The translations under genes and the position numbers were made by a program. The notes under the pieces were generated by a model, which was not told the DNA's origin, did not search any database, and saw nothing but the letters and a program-made list of their open reading frames with translations. DNA of 64,000 nt from Paralichthys olivaceus (taxonomy: Eukaryota > Chordata > Actinopteri > Pleuronectiformes > Paralichthyidae), in the NCBI RefSeq assembly GCF_024713975.1, contig NC_091094.1, positions 21,414,501-21,478,500 of the forward strand, given 5' to 3'. Of the stretch, positions 1 through 10,025 are shown one piece after another; within the stretch, counting starts at the first letter, position 1, and each line of letters starts with the position of its first letter.

Positions 1-392
1 CAAATGAAAAGAAAACAGGAGCGTGAAAGAGGACGATACTGAGAGTAAACAAAAGAGAGCATGATTAGAAATAGATAATAGGATTTAGCAAAGTCAAATA
101 TCCAATATTGAAATAGGCTTGTATGTCCTAATTTAAGAGTTTCCTATAGGGTCACCTTGTGCTCATAGAATGGATGTCAGTGTTCTCCAGGGAGAAGGTT
201 GTCATGCCAAAGAGAGACAATGACCTGAGGTGAGAAAGGACAGTCACGCAGCTGAAATAGCTTATTAGTTAAAATGGGTAAAAGACAAGTCGTGTATGTG
301 TATGAATCTGCAGCTGAAAAAAAATCCCCAACAAATTTACTCCTGTTTGAATAACATTTGCCAAAACCTTATACCTATATTTTGTTAAAGAT

Positions 393-755
393 TTAAAGGT
401 CCAGTGTGTAAGATTTAGGTGAAAGGGAACTATTGGCAGAAATTTTATGTAGAATAATCCTCATGATGTTTTCACTAGTTCATTTCATCTAAATTGTATG
501 AATTGTAGTTTTCTTTACCCCAGAAAAGACCCTTTATATTTAAATACTTTATATTTACATTGAGGGGACCCTCTCTTACAGAGGCCGCCATGTTTTTTAC
601 ATTAGTCCAGACTGGACAAACTAAAACCTTTTGAGTTTTTATGACGACTGAAATCTACCACAGGTTCTCTGTCATGTTTGGAAGGAGAGAGTGGGGTGAG
701 GGGTGTTTAGCTGCAACATGCAACTTCAACACTATTCTACACACTGTACCTTTAA
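393..755 (+). mobile_element. TTAA-flanked MITE, copy 1 (363 bp)
   Basis: Short non-autonomous DNA element with inverted ends. The left end reads TTAAAGGTCCAGTGTGTA and the right end is its near reverse complement (ACACTGTACCTTTAA), with TTAA at both outer edges. Two further copies with the same ends and interior lie at 29694-30004 (inverted) and 36932-37193. There is no coding capacity. TTAA termini are typical of piggyBac-type elements, but assignment to that superfamily is inference. This is the longest of the three copies. Confidence 0.7.
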
Positions 756-868
756 GTCTTTTCACAAGAACAAATGGAAACTAGGCTGAGAGTCACAAAG
801 CAGTTGTGAAGGTGGACTGACTCCATTGTTTTCTTTTCACAGGATTTGGTGACACACAACCTTCTTTA

Positions 869-876
869 GTCTGAAG
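869..876. repeat. hAT target site duplication, left
   Basis: GTCTGAAG lies immediately left of the transposon terminus and is repeated exactly at 5640-5647 on the right. Eight-base duplications are diagnostic of hAT insertions. Confidence 0.93.
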
Positions 877-910
877 CAGGGCCTAAATCACCATATACAT
901 TGGGGGGGAC
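877..910 (+). repeat. hAT left terminal inverted repeat
   Basis: Starts CAGGGCCTAAA and ends CATTGGGGGGGAC. It matches the reverse complement of 5604-5639 apart from a few substitutions and a 2-bp length difference in the middle. Confidence 0.85.
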
Positions 911-924
911 ATGTCCCCCCCAAT
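899..924. repeat. Perfect 26-bp subterminal palindrome in the hAT left end
   Basis: ATT, seven G, ACATGT, seven C, AAT: a perfect self-complementary sequence overlapping the inner part of the left inverted repeat. A further TGTCCCCCCCAATAT half-site lies at about 943-957. Such subterminal motifs are usual transposase-binding candidates; binding itself is inference. Confidence 0.8.
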
Positions 925-1620
925 ATTCAGATATGCTCAAAATGTCCCCCCCAATATCTATCTGATTAAAAAAAAAAAAAAAAAGTCAGGCAACCACATA
1001 CACATCCCACTGTCCGAAATAATCAATAGCAAAAAAGTCATTTAATCATTATTATAGCTAAACATAAGACATTTTTGATATAGGCTAGTTACTACCGGTT
1101 GTAGGATTGCAGTTATGCGTGGTTTGTCCAGATGGTGTTGCCCGCCGTACAATACCATGTTGACACACCACCCCATCCAGCAGAATTCATTGCTCGACTG
1201 CTGTGGGTATGTCAAACCCTCTCTCTGTTTTTCATTACTTTCAAACATATTTAAAAGTGGAAAATCAGAATGTAGCCTAATATGAATGTTACTAATCGAC
1301 TATATTAAAGTTGTTGATTATATTTTTTGTTAAGTGTTATGAAAATGTAATTTCATGAATGGTCTTGCAAGGAATAGCCTACTAGCTAGCTGGCTAACAT
1401 TAGCTAACATTCTGACAGGAATTCTGAGCTAACTCACTAGTATAATGTTAGGCTACATTCCATTTACAGGTATTAGCTAGTGAACAGCCAGAGCAACTAA
1501 CATGAGGAGAGGAGAAGTTTCCCAGCTCCTATATCGAACCATATTATATTTGTAAGAAAACCCACATGAAGTTTGAGTGTCAATCATTTATGTAGCACGT
1601 CAATTTCACAGTGAGTCATC

Positions 1621-1687
1621 ATGAGCAAGAGGAAGAGTGGCAGCGATATAAGACTGTTTTTTTGGGCAGCTTCAGAAAAGAAATAAA
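1621..1687 (+). pseudogene. Candidate 5' coding exon of the hAT transposase, frameshifted at a T7 run
   Basis: ATG opens a basic N-terminus (MSKRKSGSDIRLFF), a start I associate with transposases of this type. A strong donor (AAA|GTAAGT) follows at 1688. As written, the frame reaches TAA at 1684-1686, just before the donor. The exon is 67 nt. One T fewer in the seven-T run at 1657-1663 would make it 66 nt, phase 0, with no stop, matching the phase-0 exons that follow. This suggests a +1 homopolymer insertion in this copy, or a sequencing error. Exon use is inferred from splice signals only. Confidence 0.5.
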
Positions 1688-2221
1688 GTAAGTTCAGAGC
1701 AGTGAGAAAATGAGTAATTACCATTAATGTCAAGGAGTCAATATAGTATAATCAAATAGGCTTTCTAGTCTATAATTTACTATGTCTAGTCCAGTAATTT
1801 TAAGACAAAATGGGGGACAACCTTGAACAAATTGCAACAGAAGCAAATGCAACTGATTTTATATCCTCAACATGAGGGAAAAAATCCCTGGAGAATCCCA
1901 TTTCCCAAGTTTCAAAAAAGACCCAAATATAGTCCATTCGCTAGCCTCATTATTTTCCTCACGTGAATAGGGTAAAATGTTTAACCCGCCTTAGATATCA
2001 CCATGTAAATTACTGAGTTTATTACTTACATTAAGACAAATGAAAAATGTATACAGGCTTTTTGAAATTCGTTGTTAACATGAGCAAACAGTGCATAATC
2101 TAATTACTTATGGCTAATTTGCATACATAACACTGCTTCTGTTGCAATTTGTTCACCCAACATAACATAACAGTCCAATGTTAAAGTACAGACTCGTGTT
2201 GCCCCCCCATATGTAAAACAT

Positions 2222-2411
2222 GTATAAATATTAGACTTTCTAGTCTATGGTTTACTAATATTTCATCCATGTTCACTGTGGTGTGTTCAGAGTAAGGACA
2301 GAGAGAATGAACAAGAGGATGGTGACAGGACAGGGAGAGTGTGTGCTGGTGACATGGAGGTGAGTGAGAAAGGAGCTAATATGAATGGTGAAGACCAACT
2401 AATGACAACCT
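2222..2411 (+). repeat. Direct duplication inside the hAT element, unit A
   Basis: About 190 bp here, from the TATAAATATTAGACTTTCTAG region to GACCAACTAATGACAACC, recurs nearly unchanged at about 2436-2622. Copy A carries a few extra bases (TCTA) after CTAG. Each unit contains one potential 69-nt exon. Confidence 0.85.
2291..2359 (+). CDS. Candidate hAT 5' exon, copy A (69 nt, phase 0)
   Basis: Flanked by TGTGTTCAG and GTGAGT. The frame beginning SKDRENEQEDGDRTG is open for all 23 codons and joins in phase to the following exons. It is polar, acidic and low in complexity, with no recognisable domain. An identical 23-codon exon occurs at 2502-2570. Inferred from splice sites and phase; no transcript evidence. 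Confidence 0.5.
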
Positions 2412-2435
2412 AACAGTCTAATATTAAAGTAAACA

Positions 2436-2622
2436 TATATAAATATTAGACTTTCTAGTGGTTTACTAATATTTCATCCATGTTCACTGTGGTGTGTTCA
2501 GAGTAAGGACAGAGAGAATGAACAAGAGGATGGTGACAGGACAGGGAGAGTGTGTGCTGGTGACATGGAGGTGAGTGAGAAAGGAGCTAATATGAATGGT
2601 GAAGACCAACTAATGACAACCT
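2436..2622 (+). repeat. Direct duplication inside the hAT element, unit B
   Basis: Second copy of the block at 2222-2411, nearly identical, including the splice acceptor, the 69-nt exon and the donor. Confidence 0.85.
2502..2570 (+). CDS. Candidate hAT 5' exon, copy B (69 nt, phase 0)
   Basis: Same 69 nt, acceptor and GTGAGT donor as the exon at 2291-2359. It can be spliced in phase either after copy A or instead of it, so the transposase could carry one or two copies of the 23-residue segment. Confidence 0.5.
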
Positions 2623-2685
2623 TAACAGTCTAATGTTAATGTTAAGTTAAGATGAGATCATCCTCGTGCATTTCAGATCATACCC

Positions 2686-4851
2686 ATGGAGAGGGAGTTT
2701 GACAGTGAGAGAGAAAGAGATAGAATGAGCAGCCAGACAGGCGATGATGAGGGCACTGGAGAGGAAGGGAGGGAGCTTGGACCTTTCCCAAATCATCCAA
2801 ATGTGAAAGTCATACCGAGTCAAACCCTATCAAATAAAACACTCTACTTTCAGGAGAAGTGGTTTAAAGATCATACATGGCTCCATTACAGCCCCTCTGT
2901 AAAGGGTGTTCTCTGTTACTATTGTGCTAAATACTTTGCAGCACAAAATTCCAAGCTTGCATCAAAAGCAGATTCAGCATTTGTCAAGACTGGCTTTAAC
3001 AACTGGAAGAAGGCACTGGAGAAATTTAGTGCACATAAAGACAGCCAGTGTCACAAATTAGCTGTGATGACTAGGCTTCAGGAGCCAAAGACTGTTAATG
3101 TGCAACTTTCACGTGAGCTTGAAAGACAGCAGCAACAAGCAAGGAGAAATCTTATGAAGATTGCTGGGGGTGTGCAGTACTTGGCACGGCAAGGTCTGGC
3201 TTTTCAAGGCGATGAGAAGGAGAGTGGGAATTTCAGCCAGCTTCTAAAGTACAAGGCAAAAGGTGATGCAGAGCTGACCAACTGGCTAAAACGTCAGTTT
3301 GATTTCACCAGTCCCAAAATGCAGAATGAACTGTTGCAGCTGATGGCCAATACAATCATCAAAAAAATTGTGTCAGACATAACATCAATGCCAGTGGTCC
3401 AGTTCGCACTTATCATTGATGGAACCCAGGATGTGTCAGGTGTTGAGCAGGAGTCAATATGTGTGCGCTTTGTAGATGCAGATCTACAACCAAAGGAAGA
3501 ATTCCTGGGACTCTACGAGGTGTTATCAACAACAGGGGAAAATATAGCCAAGGTGGCTTGTGATGTGATGACGCGTCTAGACCTTCCTCTGTCTCAACTC
3601 CGAGGACAAACTTATGATGGTGCCGCAAACATGGCTGGACGATGGCAGGGAGTGCAAGCCATATTAAGGGCACAACAACCACTGGCTGTGTACTGTCACT
3701 GTGGTCCACATTGCGTGAACTTAATTACACAGGCTGCCTGTCTATCATCTCCACTTGTGAGAGATTCAATGGCTCTGGTCCATGAATTGGGGGGCTTCTT
3801 TAACCAATCTGGCAAGTTCAAGTTGGTATTCCAGGAAATTGCCAAATCGGAGCATGGTTTCACCTCATTGAAGCCTCTCTGTCCAACCAGGTGGACTGTT
3901 CGCACCCCTGCCATCCACTCAGTTCTAAGGCAGTATGAGTCAGTGCTGACAGCCCTAGAAGAAATGGCATCAAGCAGCTCATCTGAGACGTCAGCTAAGG
4001 CTAATGGTCTTCATGGAGCATTTCTAAAAGGCAACACTGTGCTCGGCCTTGTAATGGCTGAGGACCTGATGGGGGATCTGGAATGCCTGAACACCTCCCT
4101 GCAGCATAGGAAACAGACAGTTTCAGGCATGTTGAAAGCTGTGGACCATGTAAAAACAAGCATGCAGGAAAAGCGAACAGAGGAACACTTTGATGTCTTG
4201 TTCTCAAAAGCAACTGCTATGGCAACAAAGTTGGACCTGCAACCAATTCAGATGCCTCATATCCGCAAACCTACAAAGCGTTACACTGGTCAGGCTTCAG
4301 CCCATATCCATCCTGATGCCCAGTCCTTCTACAGAGCCCAATTCTACAACACCTTGGACACAGTGAATACTCAATTCATAGAGAGGTTCGATCAAGCTGG
4401 ATTCCACAAACTTCAGCAGCTTGAAAATGTGCTTCTACAGGGAACCATTGATGAGGTTGTGGACCAGTATCCCGAATTGAATCCACAACTGCTTCAAGTA
4501 CAGCTGGCCATGTTCGCAGCCAATTACACTTATGAAACAAGCTCAGATGTTGTCAGCATTATGCATGACATGGTGCCAGAAGTCCGAAGTCTGTTCAGCC
4601 AGGTGGAGGCTTTACTAAGGCTCCTGCTCATCGTCCCTGCATCCTCAGCAGAGGCTGAGAGGAGCTTTAGCGCACTACGAAGGCTCAAGACATGGCTCAG
4701 ATCCTCCATGACGCAAAGCAGGCTGAATCATGTTGCTATCTGTCATGTGCACCAGAGGAAGCTGGACGAACTGGACCTGGAAGATATATGCCAATCTTTC
4801 ATCAGTGCCAATGATAGACGCAAAAAGGCGTTTGGGTCCTTTTCTAGGTAG
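2686..4851 (+). CDS. hAT-family transposase, ZMYM1-like (zf-TTF / DUF4371 / hAT dimerisation), 721 aa
   Basis: Predicted cut-and-paste transposase of the surrounding element. Residues about 53-125 form a zf-TTF-type zinc finger (CYYC at 77-80, His117, Cys122, His123). A DUF4371-type RNase-H-like core follows with IIDGTQDVSG (Asp245), TYDGAANMAG, CHCGPHCVNL and a PTRWTVR motif. The C-terminus has the hAT dimerisation signature, SSAEAERSFSALRRLKTW, then RLNHVAICHVH. The last exon is open for its whole length. A splice acceptor (CATTTCAG) ends at 2676 and the frame stays open upstream (Ile-Ile-Pro before Met), so longer isoforms using the 5' exons are possible; ATG 2686 is the first Met in this exon. 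It could also be described as a zinc finger MYM-type protein 1-like gene, but the inverted repeats and target duplication show a mobile element rather than a domesticated gene. Confidence 0.9.
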   Translation: MEREFDSERERDRMSSQTGDDEGTGEEGRELGPFPNHPNVKVIPSQTLSNKTLYFQEKWFKDHTWLHYSPSVKGVLCYYCAKYFAAQNSKLASKADSAFVKTGFNNWKKALEKFSAHKDSQCHKLAVMTRLQEPKTVNVQLSRELERQQQQARRNLMKIAGGVQYLARQGLAFQGDEKESGNFSQLLKYKAKGDAELTNWLKRQFDFTSPKMQNELLQLMANTIIKKIVSDITSMPVVQFALIIDGTQDVSGVEQESICVRFVDADLQPKEEFLGLYEVLSTTGENIAKVACDVMTRLDLPLSQLRGQTYDGAANMAGRWQGVQAILRAQQPLAVYCHCGPHCVNLITQAACLSSPLVRDSMALVHELGGFFNQSGKFKLVFQEIAKSEHGFTSLKPLCPTRWTVRTPAIHSVLRQYESVLTALEEMASSSSSETSAKANGLHGAFLKGNTVLGLVMAEDLMGDLECLNTSLQHRKQTVSGMLKAVDHVKTSMQEKRTEEHFDVLFSKATAMATKLDLQPIQMPHIRKPTKRYTGQASAHIHPDAQSFYRAQFYNTLDTVNTQFIERFDQAGFHKLQQLENVLLQGTIDEVVDQYPELNPQLLQVQLAMFAANYTYETSSDVVSIMHDMVPEVRSLFSQVEALLRLLLIVPASSAEAERSFSALRRLKTWLRSSMTQSRLNHVAICHVHQRKLDELDLEDICQSFISANDRRKKAFGSFSR

Positions 4852-5216
4852 AGGAGAGGGGAGAGGTGAGGAGAGGATAGCAGAGAGGAGAGGAGAGAGG
4901 AGAGGAGAGAAGAAAGGATAGGAGAGAGGAGAGGATAGGGGAGAGGATAGGAGAGAGGAGGAGAAGAGAGAGAGAGAGGAGGAGAGGGGAGAGGAGGAGG
5001 AGAGAAGGAGGAGAGGATGTGAGAGGGGAGAGGACAGAGGAGGAGAAGGAGGAGAGAGGAGAGGAGGGGGAGATGATGGAGGAGAGGAGAGAGGAGGAGG
5101 AGAGGGGTGAGTATAGAGGAGGAGAAGAGAGGGTAGAGGAGGAAAGGAGAAGAGGGTAGAGGATAGAGAAGGAGAGAGGACAGGAGGAGGAGGAAAGGAA
5201 GAGGAGAGGAGGACAT
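4852..5216 (+). repeat. Polypurine (GGAGA)n tract after the transposase stop
   Basis: About 365 bp almost wholly of A and G on the plus strand (GAGGAGAGGAGAGG-like units), starting directly after the stop codon. A second, shorter GA-rich patch lies at about 5380-5440. The tract creates long Ser/Leu/Pro-rich open frames on the minus strand that have no other support. Confidence 0.85.
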
Positions 5217-5330
5217 AAGCACACATACATACTTTTTTCATTTTTATTTTATTTGGTTCTGTGGGTTGTATTTGTTTTGTTTCATGTATTCCTGATGCTT
5301 TGGCAATATAGTTCTCACAACATTCATGAC

Positions 5331-5336
5331 AATAAA
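5331..5336 (+). terminator. Polyadenylation signal of the hAT transposase
   Basis: AATAAA in a T-rich to A-rich context downstream of the polypurine tract and before the right terminal repeat; the only good signal in the element 3' part. Confidence 0.55.
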
Positions 5337-5603
5337 ACAAATTTGAGTCAAATTGAATTTAATTGAATTGACTTGACTGGAGAGGAGAGGAGAGGAGATG
5401 ACGGGAGAGCAAGAGAGAGGAAAAGAGAGAGGAGAATATAGGACCACAGGAGCTTGGCAAGGGAAGACAGGATGAGAAGAGAGCAGTGAAGGCCCTCCTG
5501 CCCAGTGCCCACACAAGTAATACAATGTAATAACATGTAACGCAATGCATTATCATTATGGTAAAAAGAAAAAAAAGGTATATATATATAAGAGAGAAAT
5601 TTG

Positions 5604-5639
5604 GTCCCCCCCAATGTTGACTCCATGGTTTAGGCCTTG
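5604..5639 (-). repeat. hAT right terminal inverted repeat
   Basis: Read on the minus strand from 5639 it begins CAAGGCCTAAACC and ends CATTGGGGGGGAC, mirroring the left end. Confidence 0.85.
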
Positions 5640-5647
5640 GTCTGAAG
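5640..5647. repeat. hAT target site duplication, right
   Basis: GTCTGAAG, identical to 869-876. Confidence 0.93.
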
Positions 5648-7726
5648 GTTCAGATATTGGATACAAATGGTCGACACAGAAAAATAATCATCAGCATCCA
5701 CATCCTCATGGCATATTCTATGTAAAGAACAGCGATGCTCAATTCAATTAAAAGTACACAATGATCATATACAATACACAATGATCCAGAGCAGAAGCTT
5801 TCTGTCTGTGTACATTTGAAAACCTTGATTATATTTATAAAAAACCTACACAACCAGCAAGTTAAGGACTTATTTTAATTTTATATTAATGCAGATCTTT
5901 CATTTCCTGTCCGTCAGTGAGGCGTCTTGATTATAAAGGACTTAATTATTCCAAAACAATAGCCAAGTGGAGACACAAAAGGGAGATTGTGGCACTGGCT
6001 GTTGGTATTGTTCCATCAGACAGCTCGGAGGGAGGAAGTCCTCTGTCTGAGCTGCCAGGCCTGGCTTTTTTTTGGACGTGTTGGGGGGGGGGATCCTGGG
6101 GATAAGAGACTGCCCTGTTATCTTTGTGTAAAAGGTCACACAGGTCTGGCGGAAGAAGCAAAAGCAACAACCATCTGTGTTTTCCACAGCTATCTAGACC
6201 AATGCAAGCTGGGCTGACACAATCACATCGCTCATTCATATCTGTGCACAGGGGCAGTATGATGAAAGATGCATTGTCATAAGAAGTTGGAAAGCCCCTA
6301 GATATGTTATTCTTCTTATGATGTTTTGTGTGTTAGTGTCATTGTACTAGTATTAATCAATCAAAGCTTTTACACATGGTCTGTTCCAATATTGGGCAGA
6401 ATGTGATGTTTATTTTTAATGTGTTTAGAAACCTTCATGGACGATATTTCATTTTGAAACTCCAATGTATAAAATGCTGGCTTCAGTTAAATTTGCCTCC
6501 AGTACTGACAGACACATTTATAGCTTTGCATCTGTCTTTAAATGAAATGTTTTCCTTTTTTGCAAACTGTTACATAAGTTAGACAATGTGTGCACACACT
6601 TTGCGTGAGACTATAAAAAAGCTCTGCCAAAGACGTGTGTTTCACTAGCAGGAGTAACTGCATCCGCCCGCTCTCTTTTGGCTGAGAAATGTGAAAACAC
6701 TCACAGGAAGAGTAAATTCTGGCTTGGGGCTATTTTTTTCATGATCCTATTGTTTTCCCTCTCTATGCTTTAGCGCCGTACATAATCATAACACAAGCAA
6801 ATACTCTTGCTCTATGTTCACTCAAATGTAGGCAAAACACGAAACACAAACACAATATCGCTTCTGTAACACGGTATATTTCCCCACAGTGGTGACAAAT
6901 AAAGGATTATCTTATCTGAGTTTATCGTATCTCACACTCTGAGCAGATCCCATGCAGATAATTTTGTGTTATATTGCCACAAGGGACGTGAGTGTTCAAG
7001 GCTAATAAATGATAAACAAAAACACACTGCAGAGAGTGAATAATGAAATAATAACCTGCAGAGACAGAGAATACAAACCCAAGTCTCTCAGAGTGAAAAG
7101 CCTACTACTGTGCTCATTTATCTGTCACACCAAACACCATGCTGCGTGTAGTGTTTTAACTGAGCCCTTTATTTTGAAAAGCACAAGAATTTTATTTTGA
7201 AGCAATAAATCACTGTTTTTACAGTGCGGCTCGGAGGAGTGTCTTTGCAGCAATAGAGACAAAGAATAACAAATGAGTCTGTTATCAGAGTCTGACCTAC
7301 TCTCTGGGTTTTGGGCTAATTAACAGCAGTGTGACAGCTATTGTGCCGTAGCCATGGCCTTTCACTACGCAGCAGTATTACTTTGTTTATTGCTGATGGA
7401 GAAGTGCTGCCACCTTATCTAAGAGCAGGCGAGACTTAACACAAACAGCCCTGTTGAAAGACATTAAATGTGACCTTAAGAGCACTCCGTCATTATTTAG
7501 AAATTTGTGTGTCATTTAGAATAAAGAAGTGCTTACACATGCATGGGAGAAACCCACAATGTGATGATGGCAGCACAATAATGTACTGCAAACAGTTTTG
7601 AAAGCAATACAATGTGTCTTTATTATTCAAATAACAAATATGATAGAGGCTAATTGAATTGATTTGCTTTGGAGTTCTGTGGGGAATTCAGAGTGTATGT
7701 GCTTCTTTTCGATGAAATGCTGACTT

Positions 7727-7728
<2 letters not shown>

Positions 7729-7792
<64 letters not shown>
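7729..7792 (+). repeat. (TG)n microsatellite
   Basis: About 32 uninterrupted TG units. Confidence 0.97.
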
Positions 7793-7794
<2 letters not shown>

Positions 7795-9828
7795 CTATAT
7801 TGCTGGGAGACTGGGGTACTCACTGCTGACAACAGGGTTTTTCTTATTTCACTCAGGTTACACAAAACTATTTTTATCTAAAAAGACGCCTGAGTTTCCA
7901 GGGTTCCTCTGTCTCCATTTAATAATGCAATATCTATCTTGTCACAGTCCTTTGTCAAAAACGACTTAACTGTATTCATCCTAAAATAATCTCTGCATTC
8001 TTCAGTTTTCTGACGTTTTAATAAAGTCTGTGGTCCTGTTGTTTATACCCTCTGCTCTGAAGTCTCTTAATCAGAATCTAAAGCTCGGAGAAAATGCACA
8101 TGTCTCAGAAGAGCACTCCTTACTGGCTGTGCACAGCTGGGAATCAATAAATCATGTCAATAATGATTCAATCCATTACTGCAGTCAAATGCTTTGCCAT
8201 CCAATTACAAGGGTGTTTGGGTCACTTTAAAGAGTGAAAGACCTCCGCCTGATTGTACTTGAGTATCACATAAATCAATATCTGTACTTAATACACTACC
8301 ACTCATTTGCATAACGATGTGATGGGAGTAGTGTCTTTTCTTAGACCACATCGACACTACTGTGTTTTAGCTTGAAAACACTAAAAGTACAATCTCTGTC
8401 CATACAAACATTTTGGCTCCAAATCCGTTTTAATCCCCGTCCATAATATCACACCGCAGTTGTAAAATACTGAATTTAACTCCACAACAACTGTTGTGAC
8501 AACAAGGTCAACAAAGTATGTAATTGATTGTCCATGTTCCATTTTACACTGCTCATTGAGGTTAATTCTGGCTGTTTTCTTCGGGCAGAGGGTTGATAGG
8601 TGACTGACGAATGAGCAAAGGCTACAACAAGAAGGAAAAGACCCGATCAGCAAGCGGTTGTGGGTGTCTACAGCATCGTTTCCAAACATCTCCATCTCTG
8701 AAGGGAGGCCAGCAGCTTCTCCAAACTACTCTGTTTTAACAGCTCTAACACGAAGTAATGTGGATGCCAGGAATAACACAGTTGATGCATTTTTAAACCA
8801 AAACCCAGTCGTATAAATGTAGCCCTAGAAATGAATCCTGGTGCAAACCTTCTGACACACATCAGGACACTGTGCCAAAATTAGGTTAAAAATCGAAACA
8901 AGTGCTTTCCAGTAATCAGCTGCATGTAAGTGTGATGTCACATTGCTTCATTTCGGCTTTCACTCTCTGGCAAAGCAGGTGTTATGGATCGTCGCAGCTC
9001 TCGGAGCAAGTTGCTGACCCTTTTCCCTCATCCCTTTCCTGTTTGACTGTGTGCAGCCAAGTGCAGGGGGAGCAGGAGTCCGTTTGTTCCCTGCCATTAC
9101 GACATGTTTTTCCCGTAATACCTCTGTTCCCCTATTTTCGTCCTGTCAAGTCATGTTCCAGGTAGGCTGACAGAGCGCAGCGCACAGCCAGAGGCAGTCC
9201 AGGAAATGTTGTGTCCCTGTGTCCAAAAACATGTTTTGACCGTCTGTGCCACATCTGGAGGGATATTTACTCCTCAAGCCATTCTTCTCTGCACTCTCAT
9301 GCACAATACTCTTGACAGCTTCCATTTGCACACGCTGCAAATGCAAAACATATTTTGCTCTAATGAAAACAGAAAAAAGGGGTCATATGTGGCAGTTGGA
9401 AGTAGAATACACTTGAGAGTCACAGTCGGCACTGCCAAAAAGACCAGAGCAGGGCTATCTTTAGTGTTTTTCCAATTCAAAAACAAAAGGTTACTTTATG
9501 GCAGCTATAAATGTGCTACTACTGACACATTAAAATGGTCTTGGCTCCAACACTCAATAATAGTTACAGAATCACACAGTAGCAAATGGAAACAAAACAA
9601 CTGAGTCACAGTGATCGCATTGTTTTGGTGCTGTAGCATTTTGCAAAATACATTACTCAGCATCCTATTTACGCATAATAGCAGCTTAATTACTACAGCA
9701 AACTCAATGGTTGCATCTTCCACGCAAATTATTTCACAATTAATAATTGCCCCCTTTACTGAAAAGCTCAATAATTTAGAAATCTATCATTTCATTCTGC
9801 AAATTGTTGAGGCTTTAATGAGACTACT

Positions 9829-10025
9829 GCAGTGCCCATTCTAAACCTGCTGTTTGGAATGGATTGTTCTCTTCCCCTCTGTTAATGCTCCTGAACTACT
9901 TCAGAATTATTCCTTGTCATTAGTAAGTTCACCTCAAGCCATTCAGCAATATACTGTCATGTTTTATAAACAGTCAGTGGTGCAGAGAGAAGTTAGGAAA
10001 CCTTGTGTTCATCCTTCCTGGAAAA
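9829..10025 (+). repeat. Interspersed repeat, copy A
   Basis: Shares blocks such as CTGTTTGGAATGG, TTAATGC, ATTCCTTGTCAT and TTTATAAACAGTC with 13686-13905, in the same order and orientation. Probably a dispersed retroelement fragment; family not identified. A downstream partner block (10485-10690, CACCAAAC, ACATGCCA, GACAGAAAGACAG, TTTGTGGAAT) resembles 13930-14095. Confidence 0.55.

Larger units (their letters stand above)
877..5639 (+). mobile_element. Complete hAT-superfamily DNA transposon (ZMYM1-like transposase), 4763 bp
   Basis: The element is bounded by perfect 8-bp GTCTGAAG duplications. The left end begins CAGGGCCTAAATCACC and the right end, read inward on the minus strand, begins CAAGGCCTAAACCATGG. 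Both continue to CATTGGGGGGGAC, giving imperfect inverted repeats of about 35 bp. Inside are a subterminal palindrome, short 5' exons, a directly duplicated exon block, one long uninterrupted transposase exon, a polypurine tract and an AATAAA signal. Perfect target duplications and the open transposase suggest a young insertion. The 7-T run in the first exon may disable the longest isoform. Superfamily assignment rests on the 8-bp duplication, the CAGGG-type end and the protein domains. Confidence 0.92.

Noticed and set aside
4675..5340. Long Ser/Leu/Pro-rich open frames on the minus strand (about 220, 160 and 130 codons)
   Set aside because: They are produced by the polypurine tract; composition is purely that of the repeat, with no domain.
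7650..7969. Cys-Val and Thr-His repeat proteins over GT/CA runs here and at other microsatellites
   Set aside because: Pure dinucleotide repeat translations.
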